DNA of 13,445 nucleotides from an uncultured Rhodocyclaceae bacterium (lineage in GTDB: Bacteria > Pseudomonadota > Gammaproteobacteria > Burkholderiales > Rhodocyclaceae), in the NCBI GenBank assembly GCA_937892345.1, contig CALAGF010000030.1, positions 1-13,445 of the forward strand, given 5' to 3'. Positions 1-7,727 of the stretch are shown here, one piece after another. A program made the position numbers and the translations under genes. A model generated the notes under the pieces. It did not search any database, was not told the origin of the DNA, and worked only from the letters and a program-made list of their open reading frames with translations. Numbering within the stretch: position 1 is the first letter of the stretch; each line of letters starts with the position of its first letter.

Positions 1-1146
1 CGGGGGGGCGAAATCAAGTTCCCCGATGCGAGCGCTTTGTGCTGCGAGCGCTTCCAGCGGTTCGGCAATCAGCCGTGCCTGTTGGCGTGCAATGAGCGCA
101 GCCATCAGCAGGCTGGTGGCCAAGCCGCCAAGCAAGATCAAAATGCCGGGCCAGATGTCAGGTGCAAAATTGCGGGTCGGGGCAAGACTCAGCAGATGCA
201 GCTTCTGGTTGCCCAGCGGATAGTCGACAACGCGGGCCATCCACGCATGGCCATCCAGCTCGAAGCGAATGACTTTGTCGGCAGGGGCGCGTTGCCACAG
301 GCGCAGGGCGGTATTCAGTTCGGGCAAGCCCAGCAGGGTATGCGGTTGCAAAATCCGGGTCTGCCAGTCTTCGATGCTTGTCTGCGGGGGGGGCGCGGGC
401 AGCGAGAGCACCTTCATTTCCTCGGTCAGGATAAGGGTCATCCCCTGCGGACCGAGTTGGGCATTCATGGTGCTGAAAGAGAGATCCTTGAGCATCAGGT
501 CAATGCCAATCACCAGTTCCTGTCCGTTGGGCTGCACGATGCGGGTGGAGGCGGTGATGCCGGGATCTCCGGTGGTGAAAAAGCGGTATGGTGCCGTCCA
601 GCGAATGCCGCTACCGCTTCTCGCAGCCTGATACCAGGCGCGGTTGCGTGGGTCGTAATCGATGAATTCGCTATATTCGCGCTTGTTGCCGTTGGCTGCA
701 CGCTCAACGAATTGCTGCCGCTTTCCCCACGCCTGAACATTAGTGATACGGCTTCGCCAAGCCCCATCGGGGAGTTCCAGCAACATCCAGCCGCGCCCCT
801 CGGTCGTTCCGGCAACCATGGAGGTGGCTTGCGGTAGCGAGGCCAGGACCGGCGAGAACAGATTCTGCAATTGATCGCCATCGCTTGCCGCTGGCAAGCC
901 TTCTGCGAGCCAGCCGCGCGACATCTCCAGCACTTTGGTCGCGGGCTGGAACAACTGGTCTAGCGTCGTTTCAACCTGTTTGGTGCTGCTGATGAAGCGG
1001 GATTCCGCACTCTCCTGAACGAGCGGCGTCAGCACCAGATAAAAAATTGCGCCGCCGAACAGCAAGACGGCGGAACTTGCCAGCAGACTGAGCCGGATGC
1101 GCAAACGTTTACGCAAGGGAGTGGTAATTAAGTTACCTTTGATCAT
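1..1146 (-). CDS. Membrane sensor protein with periplasmic double-Cache-like domain (N-terminal part, runs off left edge)
   Basis: I translated 382 codons from ATG at 1146-1144 to base 1 with no stop. A basic N-terminus is followed by a first membrane segment (about residues 19-41). A long extracytoplasmic region (about 42-330) follows, then a second membrane segment (about 332-352). The periplasmic part carries YDPRNRAWYQAA (164-175), the strand-helix motif typical of dCache ligand-binding domains. After the second membrane segment, AEPLEALAAQSARIGELDF (361-379) looks like a HAMP-type or linker helix. The output domain lies outside the window. In the family this layout precedes adenylate/guanylate cyclase, GGDEF or histidine kinase domains; the linker reminds me of cyclase-type receptors, but that is a guess. 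No clear Shine-Dalgarno precedes the ATG. TTG at 1200 is in frame with no stop between, but would put extra residues before the membrane segment. The gene is divergent from the efflux operon. Two G-tracts (2-8 and 386-393) lie in the coding region. Confidence 0.85.
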   Translation of the reverse strand, partial: MIKGNLITTPLRKRLRIRLSLLASSAVLLFGGAIFYLVLTPLVQESAESRFISSTKQVETTLDQLFQPATKVLEMSRGWLAEGLPAASDGDQLQNLFSPVLASLPQATSMVAGTTEGRGWMLLELPDGAWRSRITNVQAWGKRQQFVERAANGNKREYSEFIDYDPRNRAWYQAARSGSGIRWTAPYRFFTTGDPGITASTRIVQPNGQELVIGIDLMLKDLSFSTMNAQLGPQGMTLILTEEMKVLSLPAPPPQTSIEDWQTRILQPHTLLGLPELNTALRLWQRAPADKVIRFELDGHAWMARVVDYPLGNQKLHLLSLAPTRNFAPDIWPGILILLGGLATSLLMAALIARQQARLIAEPLEALAAQSARIGELDFAPP

Positions 1147-1247
1147 TGTGCTGAATTTATCATATTTGAGATTCGGGCGCCAAGTGAATTCGGTGCACAA
1201 CACAGCTGACTTCCACCATTGCTGCTTCATATCGTATAGTTTGCGCC

Positions 1248-1655
1248 ATGCGCCGCATTCGTTCATCCCTCTGCGTTTTTCTGATGCTGATTCTCACTGC
1301 CACCTTTCTGGCACCGGGTTTCGGTTGGCAATTCGCGGGCGGCACGATGAAAGATGCGCAAGCTTCCGCTGTTCACGACATGGCGGAACACGGTATGCAC
1401 ATGCACGCCGATGCGCAGGATGCCGGTCACGGCATGTCGTGCGTCGATTGCGATTCAGACGATCACGAGCCCTGCGGTGACATGCAGCATCGCTGCTGTC
1501 CGGGTCACGTGCTTGGCCATTTGGCCAGTGGTCTGCCCGCTATTCACATCGTGCAACCGATCGTCTCCGCGCTTGCGGTCGACCGTGATCCCAGCCGTTT
1601 TTCCTCGCGCATCCCGGAAGGCCTGGAACGGCCGCCCAGACTCGCCTTCACCTGA
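1248..1655 (+). CDS. Secreted His/Met/Cys-rich small protein (CopL/DUF2946-like), first gene of efflux operon
   Basis: This 135-residue protein has a basic N-terminus (MRRIR) and a hydrophobic stretch at about residues 8-26, consistent with export by a signal peptide. The mature part is packed with metal ligands: His at 43, 48, 51, 53, 61, 73, 81, 87 and 91, Met at 45, 50, 52, 63 and 79, and Cys at 65, 68, 76, 83 and 84, including a CxxC and a CC pair. The tail (RIPEGLERPPR, 121-131) resembles the proline-arginine end of small CopL/DUF2946-type proteins found beside copper or heavy-metal resistance genes. I infer periplasmic metal binding, as a chaperone, buffer or regulatory element. It is 89 bp upstream of the outer-membrane factor on the same strand and probably leads the operon. 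No Shine-Dalgarno is visible before the ATG. The family name is tentative because ligand-rich small proteins look alike by composition. Confidence 0.75.
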   Translation: MRRIRSSLCVFLMLILTATFLAPGFGWQFAGGTMKDAQASAVHDMAEHGMHMHADAQDAGHGMSCVDCDSDDHEPCGDMQHRCCPGHVLGHLASGLPAIHIVQPIVSALAVDRDPSRFSSRIPEGLERPPRLAFT

Positions 1656-1744
1656 GCGTCGGCGGCTGACTCTTTCCCGAATCCAGGCTCTTTGAGCCAT
1701 CTTGTCAGTTTGCCGGCTGTGATTGAATCAGCTGGAGAACTTTC

Positions 1745-2968
1745 ATGCGCATCCTTTCCCGGATTGCAGTATGTCTGGCGTTGGCGGGCAGCATGCCGGC
1801 CGGTGCCGAATCAAGTAGTTCGTTGGATCAGGCGTTTGCCATCGCCTGGCAGCGCCATCCTGCGGCGGTTTCCGCCGGTGATCGTCAGCGTGCGCTGGCC
1901 GCCAATATTGCCGTAGCCGAGGCATGGACGCCTGAGCCGCCGGCCATCGAAGTCGGCGGACGCAGCGATCGCTTCAACCGCGACCGCGGTGCAGGGGATG
2001 TCGAGCTTGGCGTGGTGGTGCCCCTGTGGTTGCCTGGACAGCGCGATGGCAGCCGCCAGCTTGCCCGCGCCGGACAGTTGGTGCTGGATGGCCGTTTGGC
2101 TGCCTTGCGCCTGCAACTTGCGGGTGAGTTGCGCCAGGCGTGGTGGCAATGGCAACTTGCCCGTGAGGATGCGCAAACTCTGGCTGTCCAGGTCGAGGCC
2201 GCCGCTCGTCTGCGCGATGATGTCAAGCGACGCGTCAAGGCCGGTGAGCTTGCGCCGGCGGATATGAATCTGGCCGATGGGGCGCTGGCCGCATTGCAGG
2301 CTGATGTTGCCGAGGCGGATGTCCAGAGCAGTGTTGCGGCTGGGCGGCTCGCCGCGCTGCTGGGCGAGGCACCGCAGCCCCTGTCGCCCCAGGCCGAAGC
2401 GCCGATTTCCGATCCATTGCCGGTGGATTGGCTGGCGCAGCATCCTCGCTTGCTGGAACTCAATGCGCTGGCCGAGTAGGCGGCGCGTCGGCAGCAATTG
2501 GCCCGCACTCAACGGCGCAATACGCCGGAGCTGATTGTCGCCACCCGCAGGGAGCGAGCTGCCAGCGGCGACCCGATCGACCAAAGCTGGTCGCTGGGCT
2601 TGCGTCTGCCGCTGGCTTCCAGCGCACGCCAGGATGCGACCCTGGCCGATGCCGGTGCCGAACGCATCGAGGCTGAGGTCAGCGCCGTGCGCGAGCGCGA
2701 GCGCCTGCTGCTCGATGTTCGCCACGCCCGTGCCGCTGAAGCGGCCGTGCAGCTTCGTCTGCAAGCCAGCGAACAGCGCGAACGACTCGCCCGGGAAAAT
2801 CTGCTCTGGTACGAAAAGGCTTTCCGTCTGGGTGAAAGCGATTTGCCGACACGTCTGCGGGTGGCCGGTGAAGCCTTTGCCGCAGCGCGTGCCGTGCTGC
2901 GCGCGAGATTGCAACTGGCAGCAAGTATTTCCGCGACCCGACAGGCCCTCGGCCTGCTGCCCGAATAA
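1745..2968 (+). pseudogene. TolC/CzcC-family outer-membrane efflux factor, interrupted by an in-frame TAG
   Basis: The frame runs 407 residues from ATG at 1745 to TAA at 2966-2968 apart from one TAG at 2477-2479, after residue 244. Both sides read as one outer-membrane efflux protein. There is a signal peptide (about 1-21), then a first half with SLDQAFAIAWQRHPA (26-40), a strand-like IEVGG...ELGVVVPLW, and long Ala/Leu/Gln helices with VKAGELAPADMNLADG. The second half repeats this: LELNALAE-stop-AARRQQL, ELIVATRRE, SLGLRLPL, long helices, and EKAFRLGESDLPTRLR. CAG to TAG is the simplest explanation. GGAG at 1734-1737 supports the start. The gene sits between the metal-binding protein and the other pump subunits. 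In the family the trimeric channel needs both halves, so the 244-residue product should not form a channel. The next in-frame start (TTG 2498) has no ribosome site. A sequencing error or suppression remains possible. Confidence 0.85.
2477..2479 (+). other. Premature amber stop inside the outer-membrane factor gene
   Basis: TAG follows GCCGAG and precedes GCGGCGCGTCGGCAG. The reading frame is unchanged across it and the residues on both sides (LNALAE and AARRQQLARTQ) form one continuous amphipathic helix typical of the family. A glutamine codon CAG, one transition away, would restore the gene. No frameshift or insertion is seen nearby. Confidence 0.9.
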
Positions 2969-2979
2969 AGGAAGGGATC

Positions 2980-3483
2980 ATGAAAAACCCACTATTTGTG
3001 CTGTTGACCGTGATGGCGCTCTGGCCACAGCTGGCGACTGCCGGAACAAGGCTGCAGACGCTGCTCGTGGCAGAAAGCGAATTGTTTGAAATTGTCGGAC
3101 GCATGGACGAAAACGGTCTGGTTTTCCATGTCGACCGTAGTCCTGATAACCAGCCAGTGCTCGCGGCCCGGCTCGCGGTCGAATCCGGCGGACATGAGTT
3201 GGCCGCACGCTTCCGCCCTGAACGCGGTGACTACCTGATTGATGATGCGGCCTGGCTCAAGCCGCTGCGTGAGCCGGGAGAACATGCCATGACCTTCACC
3301 CTGCTGGCCGGTGATGAAAGCGATCTGCTGGCGTCCACGCTGCAGGTTGCAAGCGTGCCGGACAAACCCGCCGCTGCCGCCGATGCATCGCCGCAACGCA
3401 CTTTGGGATGGTGGATCTTGCCCCTGTTGGCTGGTGCTTTGATCGGCTTCCTGCTGCGCAGAAGAAAGGACGGTGTGGCATGA
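2980..3483 (+). CDS. Small periplasmic protein with C-terminal membrane anchor, efflux-cluster accessory (unknown function)
   Basis: The product is 167 residues with a signal peptide (about 1-21, cleavage near ATAGT). A beta-rich periplasmic domain (about 25-125) contains ELFEIVGRMDENGLVFHVDR and ends in TFTLLAGDESDLL. A Pro/Ala-rich linker (about 128-139) leads to one membrane helix (about 143-159), closed by RRRK. The middle resembles an Ig-like or FixH-like fold, with 'PGEHAMTFTLLAGDE' as a likely edge strand; that is a pattern-based guess. I do not recognise a named family. I have a general memory of similar proteins between the outer-membrane factor and adaptor genes of proteobacterial RND clusters, but could not check it. 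A strong ribosome site (GGAAGGG at 2970-2976) precedes ATG 2980. It starts 11 bp after the outer-membrane gene, and its TGA overlaps the adaptor start as ATGA, so translation is probably coupled. A role in assembling the pump or handling its substrate in the periplasm is inference only. Confidence 0.8.
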   Translation: MKNPLFVLLTVMALWPQLATAGTRLQTLLVAESELFEIVGRMDENGLVFHVDRSPDNQPVLAARLAVESGGHELAARFRPERGDYLIDDAAWLKPLREPGEHAMTFTLLAGDESDLLASTLQVASVPDKPAAAADASPQRTLGWWILPLLAGALIGFLLRRRKDGVA

Positions 3484-4595
3484 AATGGCAATCACGCGCG
3501 CGTGTTTTGTTGCTGGCGGTGCTGGCCTTGCCGCTGGCCGCTCACGAGGGCCACGATCATGGCGATGAACGCAAAAGTGTCGTAAATCAAGGCAATCTGC
3601 CTCAGCGGATGGCCGATGGCAGCGTGTTTTTACCCAAGCCGGCGCAACGGCAGATCGGGGTGCTGACGCAGCCGGTCAACCCGGCGCAGGTGCCAAAAAC
3701 CATCGAACTGGCGGGGACCGTGGTTCTTGATCCGCAGCGGGGCGGCCGCGTACAAGCCATGCAGCCCGGGCGCATCGAGCCCGCAGGCAAGGGCGGCATG
3801 CCGCTGGCCGGCCAGAAGGTGCGCAAGGGCGAAGTGCTTGCATGGATTGTGCCGGCGCTGGGGCAGATCGATCGTGCCAACCAGGGGGCCTTGCTGGCGG
3901 AGTTGCAGGCCGCACATGCTTTGGCGGAACGCCGTCTGGCGCGCCTGCGCGAGTTGTCAGGCACGGTGCCGGGCAAGGAAATCGATGCTGCCGAGAGTGA
4001 AGTGCGCAGCCTGAATGGCCGCCTGGCGGCTGCCGGGCAGGGCATCCACGGACGGGAAGCCCTGCTGGCGCCGGTTGGCGGGGTGCTGGCAGCCAGTCAC
4101 GTGGTCGCCGGGCAGGTGGTCGATGCCCGTGAACTGGTGTTCGAAATCGTCGATCCGGACAGCCTGTACATCGATGCCGTCGCCTACGAGATGCTGGCTC
4201 CTGACAGTATTGTGTCTGCGAGTGTGGCGCTGGGCGAGGCTAGCTTGTCCTTGAATCTGCTCGGTACCAGCCGGCGCCTCAGGGAGCAGGCTTTGCCGCT
4301 GATCTTCGGGCAGCGCGCAGCGGGTGTCGGTTTGCGTCTGCCGCTGGGGCAGCCCGTGAAAATCCAGGTCAAGCTGCGGTCGACCGCCACTGGTATGCCA
4401 GTGCCGAAAAGGGCGGTGGTGCGCAGTCCGGCCAATCAGGACATGGTCTGGGTCAAGGCCGCCCCCGAGCATTTTGTGCCCCGTACGGTGTCGACCGAAG
4501 CACTGGATGGCGAACAGCTGCTGGTCGTGCGCGGGCTGGCTGCAGGTGACCGGGTCGTGGTCGATGGCGCCGCTCTGATCAATCAGATTCGCTGA
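3480..4595 (+). CDS. RND efflux periplasmic adaptor subunit (HlyD/CzcB/CusB-type membrane fusion protein)
   Basis: This adaptor links the inner-membrane RND pump to the outer-membrane channel. I start it at ATG 3480 (371 residues), which overlaps the previous stop as ATGA. AAGGA sits upstream, and a signal peptide (about 1-21) ends in LPLAAHEG. The frame is open upstream to 3408, but that longer start would bury the signal sequence. The mature N-terminus has a His/Asp cluster (HEGHDHGDE, 22-30), known in heavy-metal adaptors. Next come a beta-barrel strand (IELAGTVVLDP, 76-85) and the first lipoyl half (QPGRIEP...VRKGEVLAWIV, 95-124). A short hairpin of about 132-185 follows, then the second lipoyl half (EALLAPVGGVLAASHVVAGQ, 193-212), the barrel (DPDSLYIDAVAYE) and the membrane-proximal end (VVRGLAAGDRVVVDGAALI). 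The order and domains are typical of CzcB/CusB-like proteins. The metal cannot be read from the sequence; few methionines fall in the His-rich tail, so I do not call it CusB. Confidence 0.92.
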   Translation: MKWQSRARVLLLAVLALPLAAHEGHDHGDERKSVVNQGNLPQRMADGSVFLPKPAQRQIGVLTQPVNPAQVPKTIELAGTVVLDPQRGGRVQAMQPGRIEPAGKGGMPLAGQKVRKGEVLAWIVPALGQIDRANQGALLAELQAAHALAERRLARLRELSGTVPGKEIDAAESEVRSLNGRLAAAGQGIHGREALLAPVGGVLAASHVVAGQVVDARELVFEIVDPDSLYIDAVAYEMLAPDSIVSASVALGEASLSLNLLGTSRRLREQALPLIFGQRAAGVGLRLPLGQPVKIQVKLRSTATGMPVPKRAVVRSPANQDMVWVKAAPEHFVPRTVSTEALDGEQLLVVRGLAAGDRVVVDGAALINQIR

Positions 4596-4602
4596 GGTCG
4601 CC

Positions 4603-7600
4603 ATGTTTCAGTGGATATTGCAGAAAAGTTTGTCCCTTCGCCTGCCGGTACTGGTACTTAGCGCCCTGTTGATGGCGTATGGCAGCTTCGAGGCCAGCCG
4701 CTTGCCGGTCGATGTTTTTCCCGATCTGAACAAGCCGACGGTGACGCTGATGACCGAAGCCGGTGGCATGGCGCCCGAAGAAGTCGAACAACTGGTGAGT
4801 TTTCCGCTCGAAAGTGCGCTCAACGGCTTGCCCGGTGTGGCTGGCGTGCGTTCGGTGTCGGCACCGGGCTTGTCGATTGTGTATCTCTCCTTTGATTGGG
4901 GCACCGAGTTGTACCGTGCCCGCCAGATGGTGAGCGAACGCCTGACCGGCTTGCAGGGCAGCCTGCCACCCGAGGTGGTGCCACACATGGGGCCGGTGTC
5001 TTCGGTCATGGGTGAAATCATGATGCTGGCGATTCCGCTGGATCCGGCCAAGGCGAACGGCATGCAGGTGCGCGAATACGCCGACTGGGTGCTGCGGCCG
5101 CGTCTGCTGGCGGTGCCAGGGGTGGCGCAGGTGATTCCGATTGGCGGCGAAGTGCGTCAGTTCCAGGTGCAGCCGGACAGCCGGCGCCTGGCCGATCTGG
5201 GGATTTCGCTCGATCAGCTTGAAGCGGCGCTGGCTGGTTATTCGGCCAACACCTCAGGCGGTTTTCTGGAAATGAACGGGCGGGAATATCTGATTCGCCA
5301 TCTGGGGCGCACGGCGCGTCTGGAAAATTTGCAAAACCTGGCGTTGACCGCAAGAAATGGACAGCCGGTCTTGCTGCGTCAGGTGGCCGAAGTGCGCTTT
5401 GCTGCCGCCACCCGGCGCGGTGATGCCGGCTTCAATGGCGAGCCCGCAGTCATTCTGAGCATTCAGAAACAGCCAACGGCCGATACCTTGGCGCTGACCG
5501 CGGCACTGGAAGATGCGCTGACCGGGATGCGCTCGGGCTTGCCGCAGGGCGTGCTGGCACCGGAGGTCATTTTCCGGCAAGCCGATTTCATCCAGTCCTC
5601 GATCAATAACCTGCAAGCCAAGCTGCTGCTGGCCGCCTGCCTGGTGGCGGCCGTCCTGCTCTTCTTTCTTGGCAACCTGCGCACCATGCTGATTTCGCTG
5701 ACGGCCATTCCCTTGTCCATCCTGACCGCGATTCTGGTGTTCAAGATGCTGGGGTTGTCGATCAACACCATGACGCTGGGCGGCCTGGCGATTGCCATTG
5801 GCGAACTGGTCGACGATGCCGTGGTGGATGTCGAAAACATCCTGCGCCGTTTGCGCGAGGCCAATCGGCGGGGAGATGCCTTGAATATCCGCGAACTGGT
5901 GATCGGCGCATCGCTGGAAGTCCGTTCAGCCATCGTCTATGCCACGCTGATCATTGCGCTGGTTTTTGTCCCCCTGTTTGCCTTGCCGGGCATAGAAGGG
6001 CGCCTGTTCGTACCGCTCGGCATTGCCTATATCGTTTCCATTCTCGCGTCGCTGGCGGTGTCGATCACGGTGACGCCCGTGTTGTCCTGCTACCTGTTGC
6101 CGGCGATGGCCAGCGGGCGAGAGGGCGACACGCCGGTAGTTCGCTGGCTCAAGGCGAAATACCGGCCGCTGCTGCAAAAGGTCCTGGCTGCACCGCGCCT
6201 GCCGCTGGCTTGGGTGAGCGTTGCCGTGGTGCTGGCGGTGGTCGCTGTCCCGTTTTTCCCGACCACTTTTCTGCCGCCTTTCAATGAGGGTTCGATGACG
6301 GTCAGCCTGCGCTTGAGCCCGGGTGTCACGCTGGGGGAGTCGGTGCGGGTGGCGAGGCAGGCCGAAGTGTTGTTGATGGCGGTGCCCGAGGTGGTGCATG
6401 TTGGCCGGCGCTCCGGGCGTGCCGAACTGGATGAGCATGCGGAAGGCGTGCATGTCTCGGAACTGGAAATCCTGCTGCGGCCTTCAACACGGAGCAAGGA
6501 TGCGGTCTATGCCGACATCCGCCAGCGGCTGGCCAACCTGCCGGGCAGCCTCAATCTGGGGCAGCCGATTTCGCATCGTATTGACCATATGTTGTCCGGG
6601 GTCCGGGCGCAGGTTGCAGTCAAGATTTTTGGCGATGATCTCGAGACCCTGCGTGCGAGCGCGGCAGCGCTTGAGGGCTTGCTCGCCGGTATTCCGGGGG
6701 TGGCCGATCTTGAAGTCGAAAAACAGGTCTTGGCGCCACAGATCAAGGTCAGTCTGGATTTTGATGCGGTCGCCCGTTATGGTCTTTCGCCCGGTGCCTT
6801 GCTGCGCGATTTGCAGCGCATGGTCGAGGGCGGCAAGGTCGCGCAGATCATCGATGGGAATCGCCGTTTCGACCTGATGGTTCGACTGCCCGAGCAAGGC
6901 CGGGCGCTTGAAGGGCTGCGGGGTTTGCTGATTGAAACGCCACGCGGTGCAGTGCCTTTGTCGCAACTGGCGCATATCGAGGAGGGCGATGGCCCGAACC
7001 AGATCATCCGCGAGGATGGTCGGCGGCGCATCGTGATTTCCTTGAATGCCCAAGGCCGGCCCCTGTCGGAAGTGGTCGCCGACATCCGCCAAGCGACTGC
7101 CCGCATGAATCTGCCCGAAGGCAGTTTTATTACCCTGGGCGGGCAGTTTCAGGCGCAGGAAGCGGCGGCAAGGCTGATTTCCGTGCTCGCGCTGGGGTCG
7201 ACCGGACTCATCTTCATGGTGCTTTATAGCCGCTATCGCTCAGCGGTGCTGGCCGCCCTGATCATGAGCAATGTGCCGCTGGCGCTGATCGGCGCCGTGT
7301 TCGGCCTGTGGCTCTCCGGTCAGCCCTTGTCGATTGCCGCGTTGATCGGATTCATCACGCTGGCGGGCATTTCCACCCGCAACGGCATTCTCAAGCTCAG
7401 CCACTGGCTGAATTTGATGCGTCTGGAAGGCTTGCCGTTTTCGCCGGCAATGATTGTGCGGGGTGCTGAAGAACGCCTGACACCCGTACTGATGACTGCG
7501 CTGGTCGCTGCTTTTGCGCTGGCGCCGCTGCTTTTCGAGGCGGAACAGCCCGGTACCGAAATCCTGCATCCGGTCGCTGTTGTCATCTTCTCCGGTTTGA

Positions 7601-7707
7601 TCGGTGCGACCTTGCTCGACACCCTGATTACCCCAGCACTGTTCAGCCTTTTCGGCCGCAAGGCCGCAGAGCGCCTGAGCCGTGAATCCTCCACTGAAAG
7701 CCTTTAA
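4603..7707 (+). CDS. RND efflux permease, CzcA/CusA-like (inner-membrane proton-driven pump)
   Basis: The 1034 residues match the usual RND permease length. It starts with TM1 (about 11-29) and LPVDVFPDLNKPTV (34-47), the porter-domain entry seen in CzcA/CusA relatives. Two repeated halves follow, each with a large periplasmic loop (about 30-335 and 555-855) and a block of membrane helices (about 338-500 and 860-1015). TM4 carries AIGELVDDAVVDVEN with Asp404-Asp405, the proton-relay acids. In TM10 the position of the essential AcrB Lys940 holds Arg926 (STRNGIL). RLTPVLMT (958-965) corresponds to the AcrB R971 segment. NEGSMTVSLRLSPG (561-574) lacks the methionine I recall in the corresponding CusA 'LYMPSTLPG' stretch; RIDHML (659-664) is near the CusA RIDML site. 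TGAGGTCGCC provides a ribosome site 7 bp after the adaptor stop. Co-operonic with the adaptor, it presumably exports cations from periplasm or cytoplasm. Substrate is unproven; an organic substrate is the main alternative. Confidence 0.93.
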   Translation: MFQWILQKSLSLRLPVLVLSALLMAYGSFEASRLPVDVFPDLNKPTVTLMTEAGGMAPEEVEQLVSFPLESALNGLPGVAGVRSVSAPGLSIVYLSFDWGTELYRARQMVSERLTGLQGSLPPEVVPHMGPVSSVMGEIMMLAIPLDPAKANGMQVREYADWVLRPRLLAVPGVAQVIPIGGEVRQFQVQPDSRRLADLGISLDQLEAALAGYSANTSGGFLEMNGREYLIRHLGRTARLENLQNLALTARNGQPVLLRQVAEVRFAAATRRGDAGFNGEPAVILSIQKQPTADTLALTAALEDALTGMRSGLPQGVLAPEVIFRQADFIQSSINNLQAKLLLAACLVAAVLLFFLGNLRTMLISLTAIPLSILTAILVFKMLGLSINTMTLGGLAIAIGELVDDAVVDVENILRRLREANRRGDALNIRELVIGASLEVRSAIVYATLIIALVFVPLFALPGIEGRLFVPLGIAYIVSILASLAVSITVTPVLSCYLLPAMASGREGDTPVVRWLKAKYRPLLQKVLAAPRLPLAWVSVAVVLAVVAVPFFPTTFLPPFNEGSMTVSLRLSPGVTLGESVRVARQAEVLLMAVPEVVHVGRRSGRAELDEHAEGVHVSELEILLRPSTRSKDAVYADIRQRLANLPGSLNLGQPISHRIDHMLSGVRAQVAVKIFGDDLETLRASAAALEGLLAGIPGVADLEVEKQVLAPQIKVSLDFDAVARYGLSPGALLRDLQRMVEGGKVAQIIDGNRRFDLMVRLPEQGRALEGLRGLLIETPRGAVPLSQLAHIEEGDGPNQIIREDGRRRIVISLNAQGRPLSEVVADIRQATARMNLPEGSFITLGGQFQAQEAAARLISVLALGSTGLIFMVLYSRYRSAVLAALIMSNVPLALIGAVFGLWLSGQPLSIAALIGFITLAGISTRNGILKLSHWLNLMRLEGLPFSPAMIVRGAEERLTPVLMTALVAAFALAPLLFEAEQPGTEILHPVAVVIFSGLIGATLLDTLITPALFSLFGRKAAERLSRESSTESL

Positions 7708-7727
7708 CTCACCTCAGGAGACTTCCC

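Noticed and set aside
37..837. Plus-strand ORF of 266 residues
   Set aside because: It lies antisense to the Cache sensor, which is continuous over 382 codons on the minus strand with membrane helices and a Cache motif; the plus-strand product has no recognisable features.
1686..1698. Small hairpin (GGCTC-TTT-GAGCC) before the outer-membrane gene, considered as a terminator
   Set aside because: A 5-bp stem with no following T run is too weak to call.
1811..2914. Minus-strand ORF of 367 residues opposite the outer-membrane factor
   Set aside because: Long antisense frames are expected in GC-rich genes. The plus-strand frame has a signal peptide, family-like repeats and a ribosome site, and this ORF does not look like a protein family I know.
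3408..3479. Upstream in-frame start for the adaptor (adding 24 residues)
   Set aside because: It would lie inside the previous gene and place a non-signal stretch before a good signal peptide at 3480, where an ATGA overlap and ribosome site favour the later start.
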